DNA from: an uncultured Collinsella sp.
GTDB taxonomy: Bacteria; Actinomycetota; Coriobacteriia; Coriobacteriales; Coriobacteriaceae
Length of the DNA stretch: 23,799 nt
Assembly (NCBI GenBank): GCA_900757285.1
Contig: CAAENI010000020.1
Span: 1 to 23,799 of the forward strand
Direction: 5' to 3'
Shown here: piece by piece, positions 12,744 through 20,842 of the stretch
Layout of the letters: the number at the start of each line of letters is the position of its first letter
How positions within the stretch are numbered: the first letter of the stretch is position 1
The notes under the pieces: generated by a model
Told to the model about the DNA's origin: nothing
What the model saw: only the letters and a program-made list of their open reading frames with translations
Database searches by the model: none
Made by a program: the position numbers and the translations under genes

Positions 12744-14896
12744 TACGACCCACCGCCCAGGGCACCCGCCAGTGTGGTGACATCGACGGTAAGTGGGATG
12801 GAACCGCCGCCGGGCAGCGGAATCTCCGCAAGCGTGAACGTCGTGCCGCTGATGGTGCGTTCGACTTGATATTCCAACGCCTCGCAAAGCGCCTTGGGAT
12901 CGGTCACGCCCAACGGAATACTTCGCAGCTTGTCTTGCGCTTGAGAGAGACCGGCAATGTCAGACCCCGGGCTCTTAATGACGTTGGCAGAATCAGTCAG
13001 CACCGGCTTTCGCAGGCGCAAGTCGCACGGCTCCAGATCCAACGCCGCCACGGACGCCGAAACGGTATCGCCGAGCCACGATGCGATGGAGCCCAACGCG
13101 CCGCTGCCCCCTCCTAGGCCTTTAATCATCTCGTCCATAAGTTCGTCGGCCGAACCTTGGATGTCTCCGTATCCCACAAGCAGCCGTCCCCAGACATCCA
13201 TGACGCCATCGAGTACGCCGGCAACGCCACCCGAGCGTTCCTTCAATGTCGAGAAAAATCGCGAAAGCACGTTGTTTTGCGCCGTCGCCTCATCGGGCGC
13301 CAGCACCGCGGCAGAGATGGCACCGCGATCGCCAAGCCTGACTGCCGTGTTAAACGAAGAGTTGAGCTCATCGGGGCTCGAGATGGCACCCGAAACCGCA
13401 AAGGCAACCACGCCGTTGCGACCGGGAGGAGCGATACGCGGACGCTCGCCCGAAAGCGCTTTGATGGCCTGGTCAAACGCATTGCTCGCACGGTCGGTCT
13501 CGTCTTCGGTCTGACGTTCGAGCTCGAGCTCTTTGTTGCGGCATTCGACGTAGCCTTCCAGGGCGTCTTTAAACTTGTCAAAGTGATACTCGAAGCCGTT
13601 TTCGATAGAGGTTGAAGGCGCCGCAACAGCACCAAGCGACGAAACGCCAAAATGGCATTTGCTGCATTTATCCTGTCCATCGTAATCGGCAACCGAAGCA
13701 AATCCGCTCGGCGTCCCTTTCTTATAGTTAGGGCAGGTCGTCCCGTAATGCAGATACGCCTTGTCATCGTTCACGCTCGTCGGCCACACCGCATCGGTAT
13801 AGAGCTCCGTCGCCCGAACCTCATCAGAGTTGCGCGGCAGCAGCGGAATATAGGAGGAAACCCTGTCTCCGTTCTCGGTTATATGTGCCCGATCGACCTC
13901 CGCGCTCGCATAGGTATAAAACGCCTTACGCGCCGCAGACTCTGCCTTCATCTCGACACTCGAGCCGTGGGGCTTCTCATTTGTCAGACGCCAATGGTAG
14001 TAGTCCTTCGCGCGATCAAGGGCAACTTGGGGCTCCCACGTAACGCTCGATGAGTAATGCGGATTTTGAACACCGGAGAGATCCGTTAGGCTTTTCGCAC
14101 GCTCCCACATGCAAGAACAGCTGCCGACCGAGCCCTTGTCAGACCCACCACAATCCGCCAGCCAAGCACGCTCTTTAGCCTTCGCCGTGTCCTCAGAAGC
14201 CTTCCGCAGCTCCTCGGCCGCACCCTCTAAATCATCTGATGTGTCTTTAATGGTATCGGTCGAGATCTCTGACCCTTTGAGCGCAGCGAAGTCAGACTCG
14301 GATGTCCTGGGCACGGCAAGCGCCGTACCGGTATAGGTCACACTATCGGTATCCTGCGCCGACACCGCCTGCGTGGCACGCGCGGCGATCAGATACGGCA
14401 GGGCCGTCTCGATTTTCTGTAAGCCTTCCGATGCGCTTTTGGCAAACTTGTTGCGCGTTTTAATGATCTCGATCCCGGTGTCGACCATATTGCCGGCAAC
14501 CGGCTCGGCACCCGGGATGAGGATGGCGACCAGGCCCGTCCCGATCGTGGCAAACCCCGCCAGCCCCAGACTCAAGATGCTCGCATCAACCACCGTGGCA
14601 GCCGTGTGATAGGACGACACTACGTTGGCACCCGCCAGCGCGCCACTATCAGCCGCCACCTGGGTATCCCCGGCACGCGACATGCTCCATATCGCCGCGG
14701 TCGACGAAAACAACAATGTGAGCACCACTAGGATGACCACGGCAGAAGAAAGCGTGGTATAGGCGCCGTCTTCGATAAACAGATCGACACCGGCTCGACC
14801 CATAAAGCCGCCTCGCTTGCGATGGCAGCTCGGACGGTGCGTCAAAACGCGTCTAGACCAGAAACGCTTAATCCCATGCAGCAATCCACGAATCAT
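12743..14896 (-). CDS. Large TadG-like pilus-associated protein with Cys clusters
   Basis: The product is 717 residues. A basic N-terminus (MIRGLLHGIKRFWSRR) precedes a membrane helix at about 50-72 and the Tad_N-type stretch GDTQVAADSGALAGANVV (77-93), then a second hydrophobic segment at about 104-128. The rest is a long extracytoplasmic region with charged helices. Two Cys groups stand out: Cys249, Cys260, Cys262, and Cys388 with Cys411-x2-Cys414-His415. They may form disulfides or bind metal. The ATG at 14896 has GGAG close upstream and overlaps the TadE gene end by 29 nt. A second candidate ATG is at 14803. Large TadG-like proteins are thought to sit at the pilus tip or anchor, so a tip role is an inference. 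Confidence 0.8.
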   Translation of the reverse strand: MIRGLLHGIKRFWSRRVLTHRPSCHRKRGGFMGRAGVDLFIEDGAYTTLSSAVVILVVLTLLFSSTAAIWSMSRAGDTQVAADSGALAGANVVSSYHTAATVVDASILSLGLAGFATIGTGLVAILIPGAEPVAGNMVDTGIEIIKTRNKFAKSASEGLQKIETALPYLIAARATQAVSAQDTDSVTYTGTALAVPRTSESDFAALKGSEISTDTIKDTSDDLEGAAEELRKASEDTAKAKERAWLADCGGSDKGSVGSCSCMWERAKSLTDLSGVQNPHYSSSVTWEPQVALDRAKDYYHWRLTNEKPHGSSVEMKAESAARKAFYTYASAEVDRAHITENGDRVSSYIPLLPRNSDEVRATELYTDAVWPTSVNDDKAYLHYGTTCPNYKKGTPSGFASVADYDGQDKCSKCHFGVSSLGAVAAPSTSIENGFEYHFDKFKDALEGYVECRNKELELERQTEDETDRASNAFDQAIKALSGERPRIAPPGRNGVVAFAVSGAISSPDELNSSFNTAVRLGDRGAISAAVLAPDEATAQNNVLSRFFSTLKERSGGVAGVLDGVMDVWGRLLVGYGDIQGSADELMDEMIKGLGGGSGALGSIASWLGDTVSASVAALDLEPCDLRLRKPVLTDSANVIKSPGSDIAGLSQAQDKLRSIPLGVTDPKALCEALEYQVERTISGTTFTLAEIPLPGGGSIPLTVDVTTLAGALGGGS

Positions 14897-15404
14897 AATC
14901 TCCCTCCAGCCATTCGGGACGCGATTGATACGAGACATCGACCTTGAGCTCAACGTAGCCGCCCTCGGCGGTACCACCCATAGCCTGCGCAAACGCACCG
15001 ATCACAGGCAACGGCTTGACCTCGCCGGAAACGGACACGGACGAGACGCCACCCGCACCGGCCCGGCCAAGCTCGATATCCCACGACAACGGCCCGCCGG
15101 CATGAAAGATCGAAACGTTGGGCACTGCGGCAAGTCGGCGGCGGGCGAACTCCTTAAGATCGTCGTCCTCCGCCGTCGTCGTGGTCATGAGCCGCGCGGT
15201 CTCGGCGGCGGCAGACTCCATGACCGCGCGCGTATAGAGCAGGCACACCGGTTGCAGCGCGAGAAGGATGAGTGTCAGAAACGTCGGCAGCAAAAAAGCG
15301 GCCTCGACCGTAGACTGCGCCCGGTCCTCGCGCGCGGCATCAATACAACGCGATGTCCTTAGCGGCCGCAGCGGCGTCGATAACCGACGTCGAGGCAACG
15401 CCAT
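14868..15404 (-). CDS. TadE-like minor pseudopilin (first copy)
   Basis: The product is about 178 residues. The prepilin-like segment is REDRAQSTVEAAFLLPTFLT (26-45) with one membrane helix running to about residue 57, then an extracytoplasmic domain. The start is uncertain. The ATG at 15404 gives an Arg-rich leader and overlaps the upstream pilin-like gene by 65 nt. The only closer in-frame candidate is a rare ATT at 15344, near that gene's stop. It probably works with the second TadE-like protein as a minor pilin pair (TadE/TadF in classical systems). Confidence 0.8.
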   Translation of the reverse strand: MALPRRRLSTPLRPLRTSRCIDAAREDRAQSTVEAAFLLPTFLTLILLALQPVCLLYTRAVMESAAAETARLMTTTTAEDDDLKEFARRRLAAVPNVSIFHAGGPLSWDIELGRAGAGGVSSVSVSGEVKPLPVIGAFAQAMGGTAEGGYVELKVDVSYQSRPEWLEGDYDSWIAAWD

Positions 15405-15558
15405 GAGATGCCGCCCGCTCAACCAGCGCCGCCAAGCGCCCATCGGTGCCGGCACGCCAAAGTCCCGCGATCGCCAGCACGATCGATAACAGCGCCACCG
15501 TGACGATGGCGTATTCGACCGTCGCCTGGGCAGATTCCTCACGCAGGACATCATGCAT
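15340..15558 (-). CDS. Flp-like or TadE-like small pilin, 72 aa
   Basis: The product reads MHDVLREESAQATVEYAIVT, then a single membrane helix (about 18-34), then a short Ala-rich tail ending KDIALY. The ESAQ-x-TVEYA core matches the Flp pilin next door (ESAQGTTEYA), but Ala replaces Gly at the expected cleavage position. GGAGG lies 9 nt before the ATG. It starts one base after the preceding gene ends. It may be a second, minor Flp-type pilin or a shortened TadE homologue. Confidence 0.78.
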   Translation of the reverse strand: MHDVLREESAQATVEYAIVTVALLSIVLAIAGLWRAGTDGRLAALVERAASHGVASTSVIDAAAAAKDIALY

Positions 15559-15559
15559 T

Positions 15560-16123
15560 TCACGATCCCTCCTTTGAGTCCGTTGCCTGCGGGCTCAGGC
15601 GCACGGCGCGCAGACGACACGAAGCATCGCCAGCATCCGCGGCAATTGTCACCATATCGACCCAGCCGCGTCCGTCGCGCACGATGGCGCCCCACACGTT
15701 TCCCTTGATGTCGAGATAGCCGCTCAGAGCAAGTTGCGCCGTGGGTACCTCGCGATAGGCACGCAGCATATCCGCCGCCGCTTCGGTCATCGGTCGGTCC
15801 TCGGACCATGCAAGCCGGACCGCAATCGCGTTGCCCTCAGGCGAATCCGTCGCAGTGCCAGACCGCTTGTCGAGCGTCCGCAGAAAGGTTTGCGCCGTGA
15901 CAGCGACATCCGAATCGTCCGCATCTCGCATCTCATCTTTTTGAGACGCCACCGCCGAATCTGAGCCCAAATCGGAGGCGGTCCCAGGACGCTGCTGCCG
16001 CGCGGCGTTAAGCCCCCAAAGCACCGCCGCTATCGCCACGGTCAGGCAAGCAAACACCAGCAGCACCCCGATGGGGCGCTCGCCCTCTACAGGCTGTTGA
16101 TGCCCTCGCTGATCGCATCCCAT
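15560..16123 (-). CDS. Unknown single-pass membrane protein within the Tad operon
   Basis: The family is not recognised. The product is up to 187 residues with an N-terminal membrane helix (IGVLLVFACLTVAIAAVLW, about 18-36) and an extracytoplasmic domain of about 140 residues (MLRAYREVPTAQLALSGYLD, WGAIVRDGRGWVDMVTI). The start is unsure. The ATG at 16123 overlaps flp by 37 nt and has only a weak site, while GTG codons at 16066 and 16057 would put the helix at the very N-terminus. It lies between two pilin-like genes, so it may be a pilus accessory factor, such as an assembly chaperone or anchor. That role is inference from position only. Confidence 0.68.
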   Translation of the reverse strand: MGCDQRGHQQPVEGERPIGVLLVFACLTVAIAAVLWGLNAARQQRPGTASDLGSDSAVASQKDEMRDADDSDVAVTAQTFLRTLDKRSGTATDSPEGNAIAVRLAWSEDRPMTEAAADMLRAYREVPTAQLALSGYLDIKGNVWGAIVRDGRGWVDMVTIAADAGDASCRLRAVRLSPQATDSKEGS

Positions 16124-16320
16124 AGCTCTTTAACCTTGCCTTTAAATGCAACGATGGCAATAATCGCGATCACCACAAGTACGCCCACTAAAATGGCGTA
16201 CTCGGTGGTACCCTGCGCGCTCTCCTCCTGCAACAGCTCCTTGGCATGCTGGCGAGTGTGAATCGCCCGGCAAAAAGCCCAGCTCCAAGCCTTGTCAGCA
16301 ACTTCGACCATCGTGTTCAT
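16087..16320 (-). CDS. flp: Flp-family major pilin
   Basis: The product is 77 residues. The likely prepilin peptidase site is ESAQG|TTEYAILVG (cleavage after Gly37), with Glu at +3 and Tyr at +4 of the mature protein, the Flp signature. The mature chain would be about 40 residues: one hydrophobic helix (AILVGVLVVIAIIAIVAF) and a short tail KGKVKELWDAISEGINSL. The leader of about 37 residues is longer than usual for Flp. GGAGG lies 5 nt before the ATG. It follows tadC by 10 nt. As the probable filament subunit it would be expected to need higher expression than its neighbours, but no separate promoter was seen. Confidence 0.9.
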   Translation of the reverse strand: MNTMVEVADKAWSWAFCRAIHTRQHAKELLQEESAQGTTEYAILVGVLVVIAIIAIVAFKGKVKELWDAISEGINSL

Positions 16321-16330
16321 GTATTCCTCC

Positions 16331-16972
16331 CTACATCATCCCGCCTGCTCCCAGCAGCGGGCCCAATATGGACAGAAGCAACGCCGGCAAGATGAGCGTG
16401 CCGGTGGGAATCAACAGCTTGACGGGCGCACGCTCGATCTCGCGCTCGACCGCGGCGCGATGAGCCGCACGGATCTCGCGACTTTGAGCGGCCAGCGTCT
16501 CGGCAAGTGGGGCACCCAGGGCGAGCGCCTGCCCCACCGTGATGGCAAAGGTCTCGAGCGCTCGCACGTCCAGGTCGCGCGCGGCGGCCAACAACTCGTC
16601 CTCACGCGTGCCCACGCCCACCTGCCACGCCATGCAGGCGCGCTCAAGGCGAAGAGCCAGCACTGACCGGCGGTTGGCGCAGAAAATCTCAAGCGCCGCA
16701 TCAAACGAAAGACCGGCCGAAAGACCCAAGCGCACAACATCGATCATCTCGGACACTTCGCCGAGCGACACTCGCGCCGGGCCGCCCGCTCCAACCGCGC
16801 CCTTCACTCGCGCGGCCAGAGCATCGACCACCGAGCGACCCGCGGCAGCGACCAGCACCGCCTCGCGCTTGCAGGCCCCTGCGATCTTGCGTGCATCCGC
16901 CCGATCCAAACCCGTCGCGACAAATACACTCAGGGCGCACAGGCAAGCCGCAACTGCAACCGGGGCGCTCAT
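16331..16972 (-). CDS. tadC: Tad secretion platform protein TadC (type II secretion F domain)
   Basis: Inner-membrane platform subunit that works with TadB and is moved by the TadA ATPase. The product is 213 residues. The N-terminal helix is at about 5-20 (VAVAACLCALSVFVATG). The T2SF domain spans about 75-190 (VSEMIDVVRLGLSAGLSFDAAL in sections, LETFAITVGQALALGAPL). A C-terminal hydrophobic stretch LLIPTGTLILPALLLSILGP ends the protein. The ATG at 16972 overlaps the tadB stop by four bases (ATGA). A longer upstream frame is rich in Arg and Cys and lacks a good start. Confidence 0.9.
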   Translation of the reverse strand: MSAPVAVAACLCALSVFVATGLDRADARKIAGACKREAVLVAAAGRSVVDALAARVKGAVGAGGPARVSLGEVSEMIDVVRLGLSAGLSFDAALEIFCANRRSVLALRLERACMAWQVGVGTREDELLAAARDLDVRALETFAITVGQALALGAPLAETLAAQSREIRAAHRAAVEREIERAPVKLLIPTGTLILPALLLSILGPLLGAGGMM

Positions 16973-17895
16973 AGCTCCACCCGCATAATGCGCCGGATAA
17001 CCACCAGGGCAACGGCGTTGAGGGCAAGACCCAGCACCACAGCGCCCGCGCCGGCGGGCGTCGCAAGACCGCGACGAAAATCTGCCGAAAGCAGCGCCAA
17101 CACCGCGCACATGCCCGCCGGCATCGCCGCGACCATATGCGCAGACATGCGAGCCTGCGACGTCTTAACATCCAGGCGGCGCTTGAGTTCAATGCGCTCC
17201 CCCACCATGCTCGACGCCTCGGACAGTAAGTCGGCAAGCGGAGCGCCGGTGCGCTGAGACACCTTAAGCGCCAAGGTCACAAGCGAAAGACCGGGGGCGT
17301 CGATACGCACGAGCAAGTCATCGAGCGCGTCGGTCGCCGAGATGCCGCAATCGATCGCCGCCGCCACCCGCAAAAACTCGGTATGCACTGGCTCTTGCGC
17401 ATGAGCGCCCACAAAGCGCATGCCCTGGGCCAGCGAATGTCCCGAGGCAAGCGACATGGAAAGTGCGGTAAACGCCTCGGGCATTGCCTCTTCTGCATCG
17501 TGTTGCTCGCGCCGGCTCTCAAAGCCATCCCGAGCGGCACCAACGGTAAACGGAGCAACAAGTCCCAAGGCAAATCCGAGGGGCGATAACGACACCATCG
17601 TTAGTAAAACGCAGCAGACACCGCTCGACAGCAGCAGAAACGCCAAACGTCCCGAAGCATCTTCGATCACGAGGCCAAGGCGATGCGCCGGAGCCAGCGA
17701 TGCCCACGAACGGGCGATCTTTTTCAGCAGATCGTTTTCCACCAGCTCACGCGGCAGCTTCTCTGCCACCGTCTCGAGCGCCTGACGTGCCAGCTCCGCC
17801 GGCGGTACCTGCGGCACACGAGGTTCCGCCCCGCACGCCGTCGCGACAGAAAGCCCTGCCAAGCCCCCTACGACGAGGGGCACAGTGATCTCCAT
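16969..17895 (-). CDS. tadB: Tad secretion platform protein TadB (type II secretion F domain)
   Basis: Inner-membrane platform subunit of the Tad pilus machine. The product is 308 residues. Hydrophobic segments lie at the N-terminus (VPLVVGGLAGLSVATA), the middle (two, about 82-120) and the C-terminus (two, about 250-300). The T2SF domain carries MPEAFTALSMSLASGHSLAQGM and LKVSQRTGAPLADLLSEAS. The ATG is preceded by AGGAGG at 7 nt, one of the best ribosome binding sites in the operon, and the gene overlaps the end of tadA by 28 nt. Confidence 0.92.
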   Translation of the reverse strand: MEITVPLVVGGLAGLSVATACGAEPRVPQVPPAELARQALETVAEKLPRELVENDLLKKIARSWASLAPAHRLGLVIEDASGRLAFLLLSSGVCCVLLTMVSLSPLGFALGLVAPFTVGAARDGFESRREQHDAEEAMPEAFTALSMSLASGHSLAQGMRFVGAHAQEPVHTEFLRVAAAIDCGISATDALDDLLVRIDAPGLSLVTLALKVSQRTGAPLADLLSEASSMVGERIELKRRLDVKTSQARMSAHMVAAMPAGMCAVLALLSADFRRGLATPAGAGAVVLGLALNAVALVVIRRIMRVEL

Positions 17896-19196
17896 TCGTC
17901 CACCTCCTCTTGTGTGAGCGTCCCCGACCGCAGGCCTTCTGCGATAAACGGCGGCTCGCGGTCAAGCGTCCAGGTGCGCTCGGCGGCATCGAACGTCACA
18001 TAGCGCTCGAGCTCTACGCCACCCGATGCGGCGCGTCGCACCCCCGAATACGAGGAGACGAAACGCCTGCCATCGGCGTGGCGCTCGGACATCACGATGC
18101 CGTCGAGCGCCATGGCAATCTGCTCCTCGATGAGCTCGCTCGGCAGATCGATGCCATAACGCGCAAGCAACGTCAGACGCACCACGGTCTCCTGTTCTGA
18201 ACCCGCATGAAGTGTGGTGAGCGACCCGTCGTGGCCCGTGTTCATGGCCTGCAACATGTCGCAGCACTCGGCACCGCGCACCTCGCCCACCACGATGCGG
18301 TCGGGGCGCATGCGTAGGGCATTAGTTACCAGGTCGCGGATCGTCACCGCGCCCTCGCCCTCAATTGAAGCCTCGCGCGCCTCTAGGCGCACCACGTGCG
18401 GATGATGCGCAAACTTGAGCTCGGCAGAGTCCTCGATCGTCACGATGCGCTCGCCGGTGGAAATCTCACATGACAACGCGTTGAGCAGGGTGGTCTTACC
18501 AGATCCCGTGCCTCCCGCAACCGCCAGGTCCTGTCGCAGCGACACCGCACACGACAGCAGCTGCGCATACCAAAGCGGCAGCGATCCCAACCCCACGAGC
18601 TCGTCCAACGAGCAGATACGGTCCGAGAACTTTCGGATGGTGAGAATCGGTCCGTCAATCGCCACAGGCGGAATCACCGCGTTGACGCGATAGCCCGTTT
18701 TGAGGCGGGCGTTGACGATGGGGCTGCGCTCGTCGATACGGCGGCCAAGTGGCGAGATAATGCGGTCGATAAGCACACGGATCTGCTCATCATCCTCAAA
18801 CGCATGCTCGATGGGGTACAAGACGCCGCCGCGTTCAAAGAAAGCCGAGCGGCAGCCGTTGATCATGATCTCGGTAACGGTGTCGTCCTCGATGAGCGGC
18901 TGCAACGGCCCCAAGCCCACCACGTCATCCAAAATCTCGTCGATGATGGTCTCGCGCTCGGGCGTCGCGAGATCGGTCGGCTCCTCAACATTGAGCGCCG
19001 CCTCCACCGCGGGACGCAATTCCGAGCGGGCAAGTGCCGGGTCGATATAGGCGCTGATACGCGCCACTTCGTCGTAACCCATGCGGTCCATCACGGCGCG
19101 CTTGGTGCGTCGTTTCACGGCGCGGCGACGCCCCGCATCTACAGGCGCTGCCGCCGCCGCAGCGCCGGCAGCCTTAATCCTCGTTTGCAGGCTCAT
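17868..19196 (-). CDS. tadA: Tad pilus assembly ATPase TadA/CpaF
   Basis: Hexameric type II/IV secretion ATPase that drives Flp pilus extension and probably retraction, at the cytoplasmic face of the membrane. The product is 442 residues. Walker A is GGTGSGKTT (228-236), the Asp box is TIEDSAEL (253-260), Walker B is RIVVGEVRG (300-308) and the His box is GHDGSLTTLHA (321-331). The N-terminal part includes DDVVGLGPLQPLIEDD and MINGCRSAFFERGG, as in CpaF proteins. The first 35 residues are Ala- and Arg-rich. The ATG overlaps the tadZ stop by four bases. Confidence 0.97.
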   Translation of the reverse strand: MSLQTRIKAAGAAAAAAPVDAGRRRAVKRRTKRAVMDRMGYDEVARISAYIDPALARSELRPAVEAALNVEEPTDLATPERETIIDEILDDVVGLGPLQPLIEDDTVTEIMINGCRSAFFERGGVLYPIEHAFEDDEQIRVLIDRIISPLGRRIDERSPIVNARLKTGYRVNAVIPPVAIDGPILTIRKFSDRICSLDELVGLGSLPLWYAQLLSCAVSLRQDLAVAGGTGSGKTTLLNALSCEISTGERIVTIEDSAELKFAHHPHVVRLEAREASIEGEGAVTIRDLVTNALRMRPDRIVVGEVRGAECCDMLQAMNTGHDGSLTTLHAGSEQETVVRLTLLARYGIDLPSELIEEQIAMALDGIVMSERHADGRRFVSSYSGVRRAASGGVELERYVTFDAAERTWTLDREPPFIAEGLRSGTLTQEEVDEWRSLCPSS

Positions 19197-20842
19197 CGCT
19201 GATCACCCTCGCGCGACCAGGGAAGGCGGATACGCGGGCGTTCGGTGCGCGTTGCACGGTCGGCGACCATATCGCTCCAAGGGCCGACGGCGCACCCCAG
19301 TTCCACGAGCATCTCGCGCGTGGCCTCGCGCACGCTAGTCGCAAAAGCGCTGGTCTGCCCCACTGCCTCGTCAGCGCGCCCAAACGCCATGAGCGCGGCG
19401 AGATCCTGCCCGCCATCGGCGATACGAATCTTGGAGCTTAACGCACAGGCAATCTCAAAGCGCATGGCGACGTCCTCGTCTGCCCCGCGCGCACCGAACC
19501 GGTTGAACACGGCGCTCATGCGCGTGCGCGGCACACCTACTCGACCTGCCAGTTCAATGACGCGCGATGCCGATGCCGCGGACGACACCGCCGCATCGCC
19601 AACGACCAGGCAACGGTCGCTCGCCGCCACCGCAGCCGCCACGGCGTCGCCCCAAAAGACCGAGGTATCGATAAAGACCACGTCGGATTCGCGACGCAGA
19701 ACATCAAGCAGTAGCTCCACCGGACGTGCCATGAGCTCGGCTTGCTCGGGCGCCGCGACGGGACCCCAGAGCGTAACGCCCGGCGCCACGCGCATCGATG
19801 TGGCTACGATATCCGGCTCGGTGAGCGTGCCCGCCGCCGACGGCTCGATAAGTGCCGCCATATCGCGCGGAGCATCGACGCCTAACAAGTCGTAAAGGTT
19901 TCCAAACATCAGGTCCAGGTCGAGCACGGCGGCACGCAAGCCCAACAGCGACGATGTGTGTGCCATGGTGGCAACGATCGTCGACTTGCCGCAACCGCCC
20001 GAACCCGAAATGGCGCAGATGACCGGAGCTCGATGCGGCGAAGCGGCAGCGTCTGCCGGCGGCATCGGAGGCGGCGGGGCGGGCGTCGGTGACAGCGTCC
20101 CCGTCTCCCCCGCCGCAACCACACGCTGCGTCCAAGCCGGCATGGCAGCTTGTTCGGTCTGCGAGGCAGGCTCGTTCTGCGCAATCTGCTCATGCTGCAT
20201 CAGCGACAACTCGCCGCACCCGGCAAGGCCCTCAACTTCGTCGAGTTCATCCGCCAGATTCACGCCGTGCACGTATCCCATATCTACTGCCGGGGAGTCG
20301 CCAGCATGCTGCGCCGGCCCTCCAGCGTCATCATATACAAGGGGGTTCCGGGGGCGCCGATCATGCTCGGCTTCCGCTTTTCCATAATCATCAACACGCG
20401 GGCCTCTTGTAGCGCGAGGCGCCCCGGGTTCCCTATCAACAAAAGCATCGGGCTCAATCGTCATGCGCCGATCGGAATCAACCGCTCCCTCGCCCGCGCG
20501 CCCGTTGCCGCATATACTGTGTGCAGCGATGACCTCGGTCGCCCCCGCGCGAAACAGCCCCTCGATATCCGACGGATCGAGCGCTTCTATCAACACGACC
20601 ACGCGACTCACGCGGCCTTCGGCCGTCAGGCGCGCAACAGTCTTGTGCACATCTTCGGCATCAAACAGAGACGCCGCGATGATGGCAGCCCCGCGGCGCG
20701 ACGGAAACGCCCGCGCCATGGAAACCAGCCCGTCCAGGTCACCCACGCGAAGCACCTGTGCACCCGCATCACGGCCCTCGACTTCCCGCTGCAACAGCCC
20801 GTAATCGCCGCACGCGCAGCACGCAAGCCAGATCGCCTTCAT
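19193..20842 (-). CDS. tadZ: TadZ/CpaE-like localisation ATPase
   Basis: MinD/ParA-like protein that places the Tad machine at a pole or other site. The product is 549 residues in three parts. Residues 1-110 form an atypical receiver-like domain (VVVLIEALDPSDIEGLFRAGATEVIA). Residues about 111-270 are a low-complexity acidic linker ending in a Pro run. Residues about 273-549 are the ATPase. Its P-loop reads GSGGCGKST (280-288), with Ser where MinD-type proteins have the signature Lys. DLDLMFGNLYDLLGVD follows. Start choice is close: the ATG at 20842 shares a base with the cpaB stop (TGATG), and a GTG three bases earlier is also possible with GGAGG 6 nt before it. Confidence 0.9.
   Translation of the reverse strand: MKAIWLACCACGDYGLLQREVEGRDAGAQVLRVGDLDGLVSMARAFPSRRGAAIIAASLFDAEDVHKTVARLTAEGRVSRVVVLIEALDPSDIEGLFRAGATEVIAAHSICGNGRAGEGAVDSDRRMTIEPDAFVDREPGAPRATRGPRVDDYGKAEAEHDRRPRNPLVYDDAGGPAQHAGDSPAVDMGYVHGVNLADELDEVEGLAGCGELSLMQHEQIAQNEPASQTEQAAMPAWTQRVVAAGETGTLSPTPAPPPPMPPADAAASPHRAPVICAISGSGGCGKSTIVATMAHTSSLLGLRAAVLDLDLMFGNLYDLLGVDAPRDMAALIEPSAAGTLTEPDIVATSMRVAPGVTLWGPVAAPEQAELMARPVELLLDVLRRESDVVFIDTSVFWGDAVAAAVAASDRCLVVGDAAVSSAASASRVIELAGRVGVPRTRMSAVFNRFGARGADEDVAMRFEIACALSSKIRIADGGQDLAALMAFGRADEAVGQTSAFATSVREATREMLVELGCAVGPWSDMVADRATRTERPRIRLPWSREGDQR

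Noticed and set aside
16973..17110. N-terminal extension of tadC upstream of 16972
   Set aside because: The extra residues are Arg/Cys/Gly-rich out-of-frame tadB sequence. The ATGA overlap start at 16972 gives a proper membrane helix at the N-terminus.
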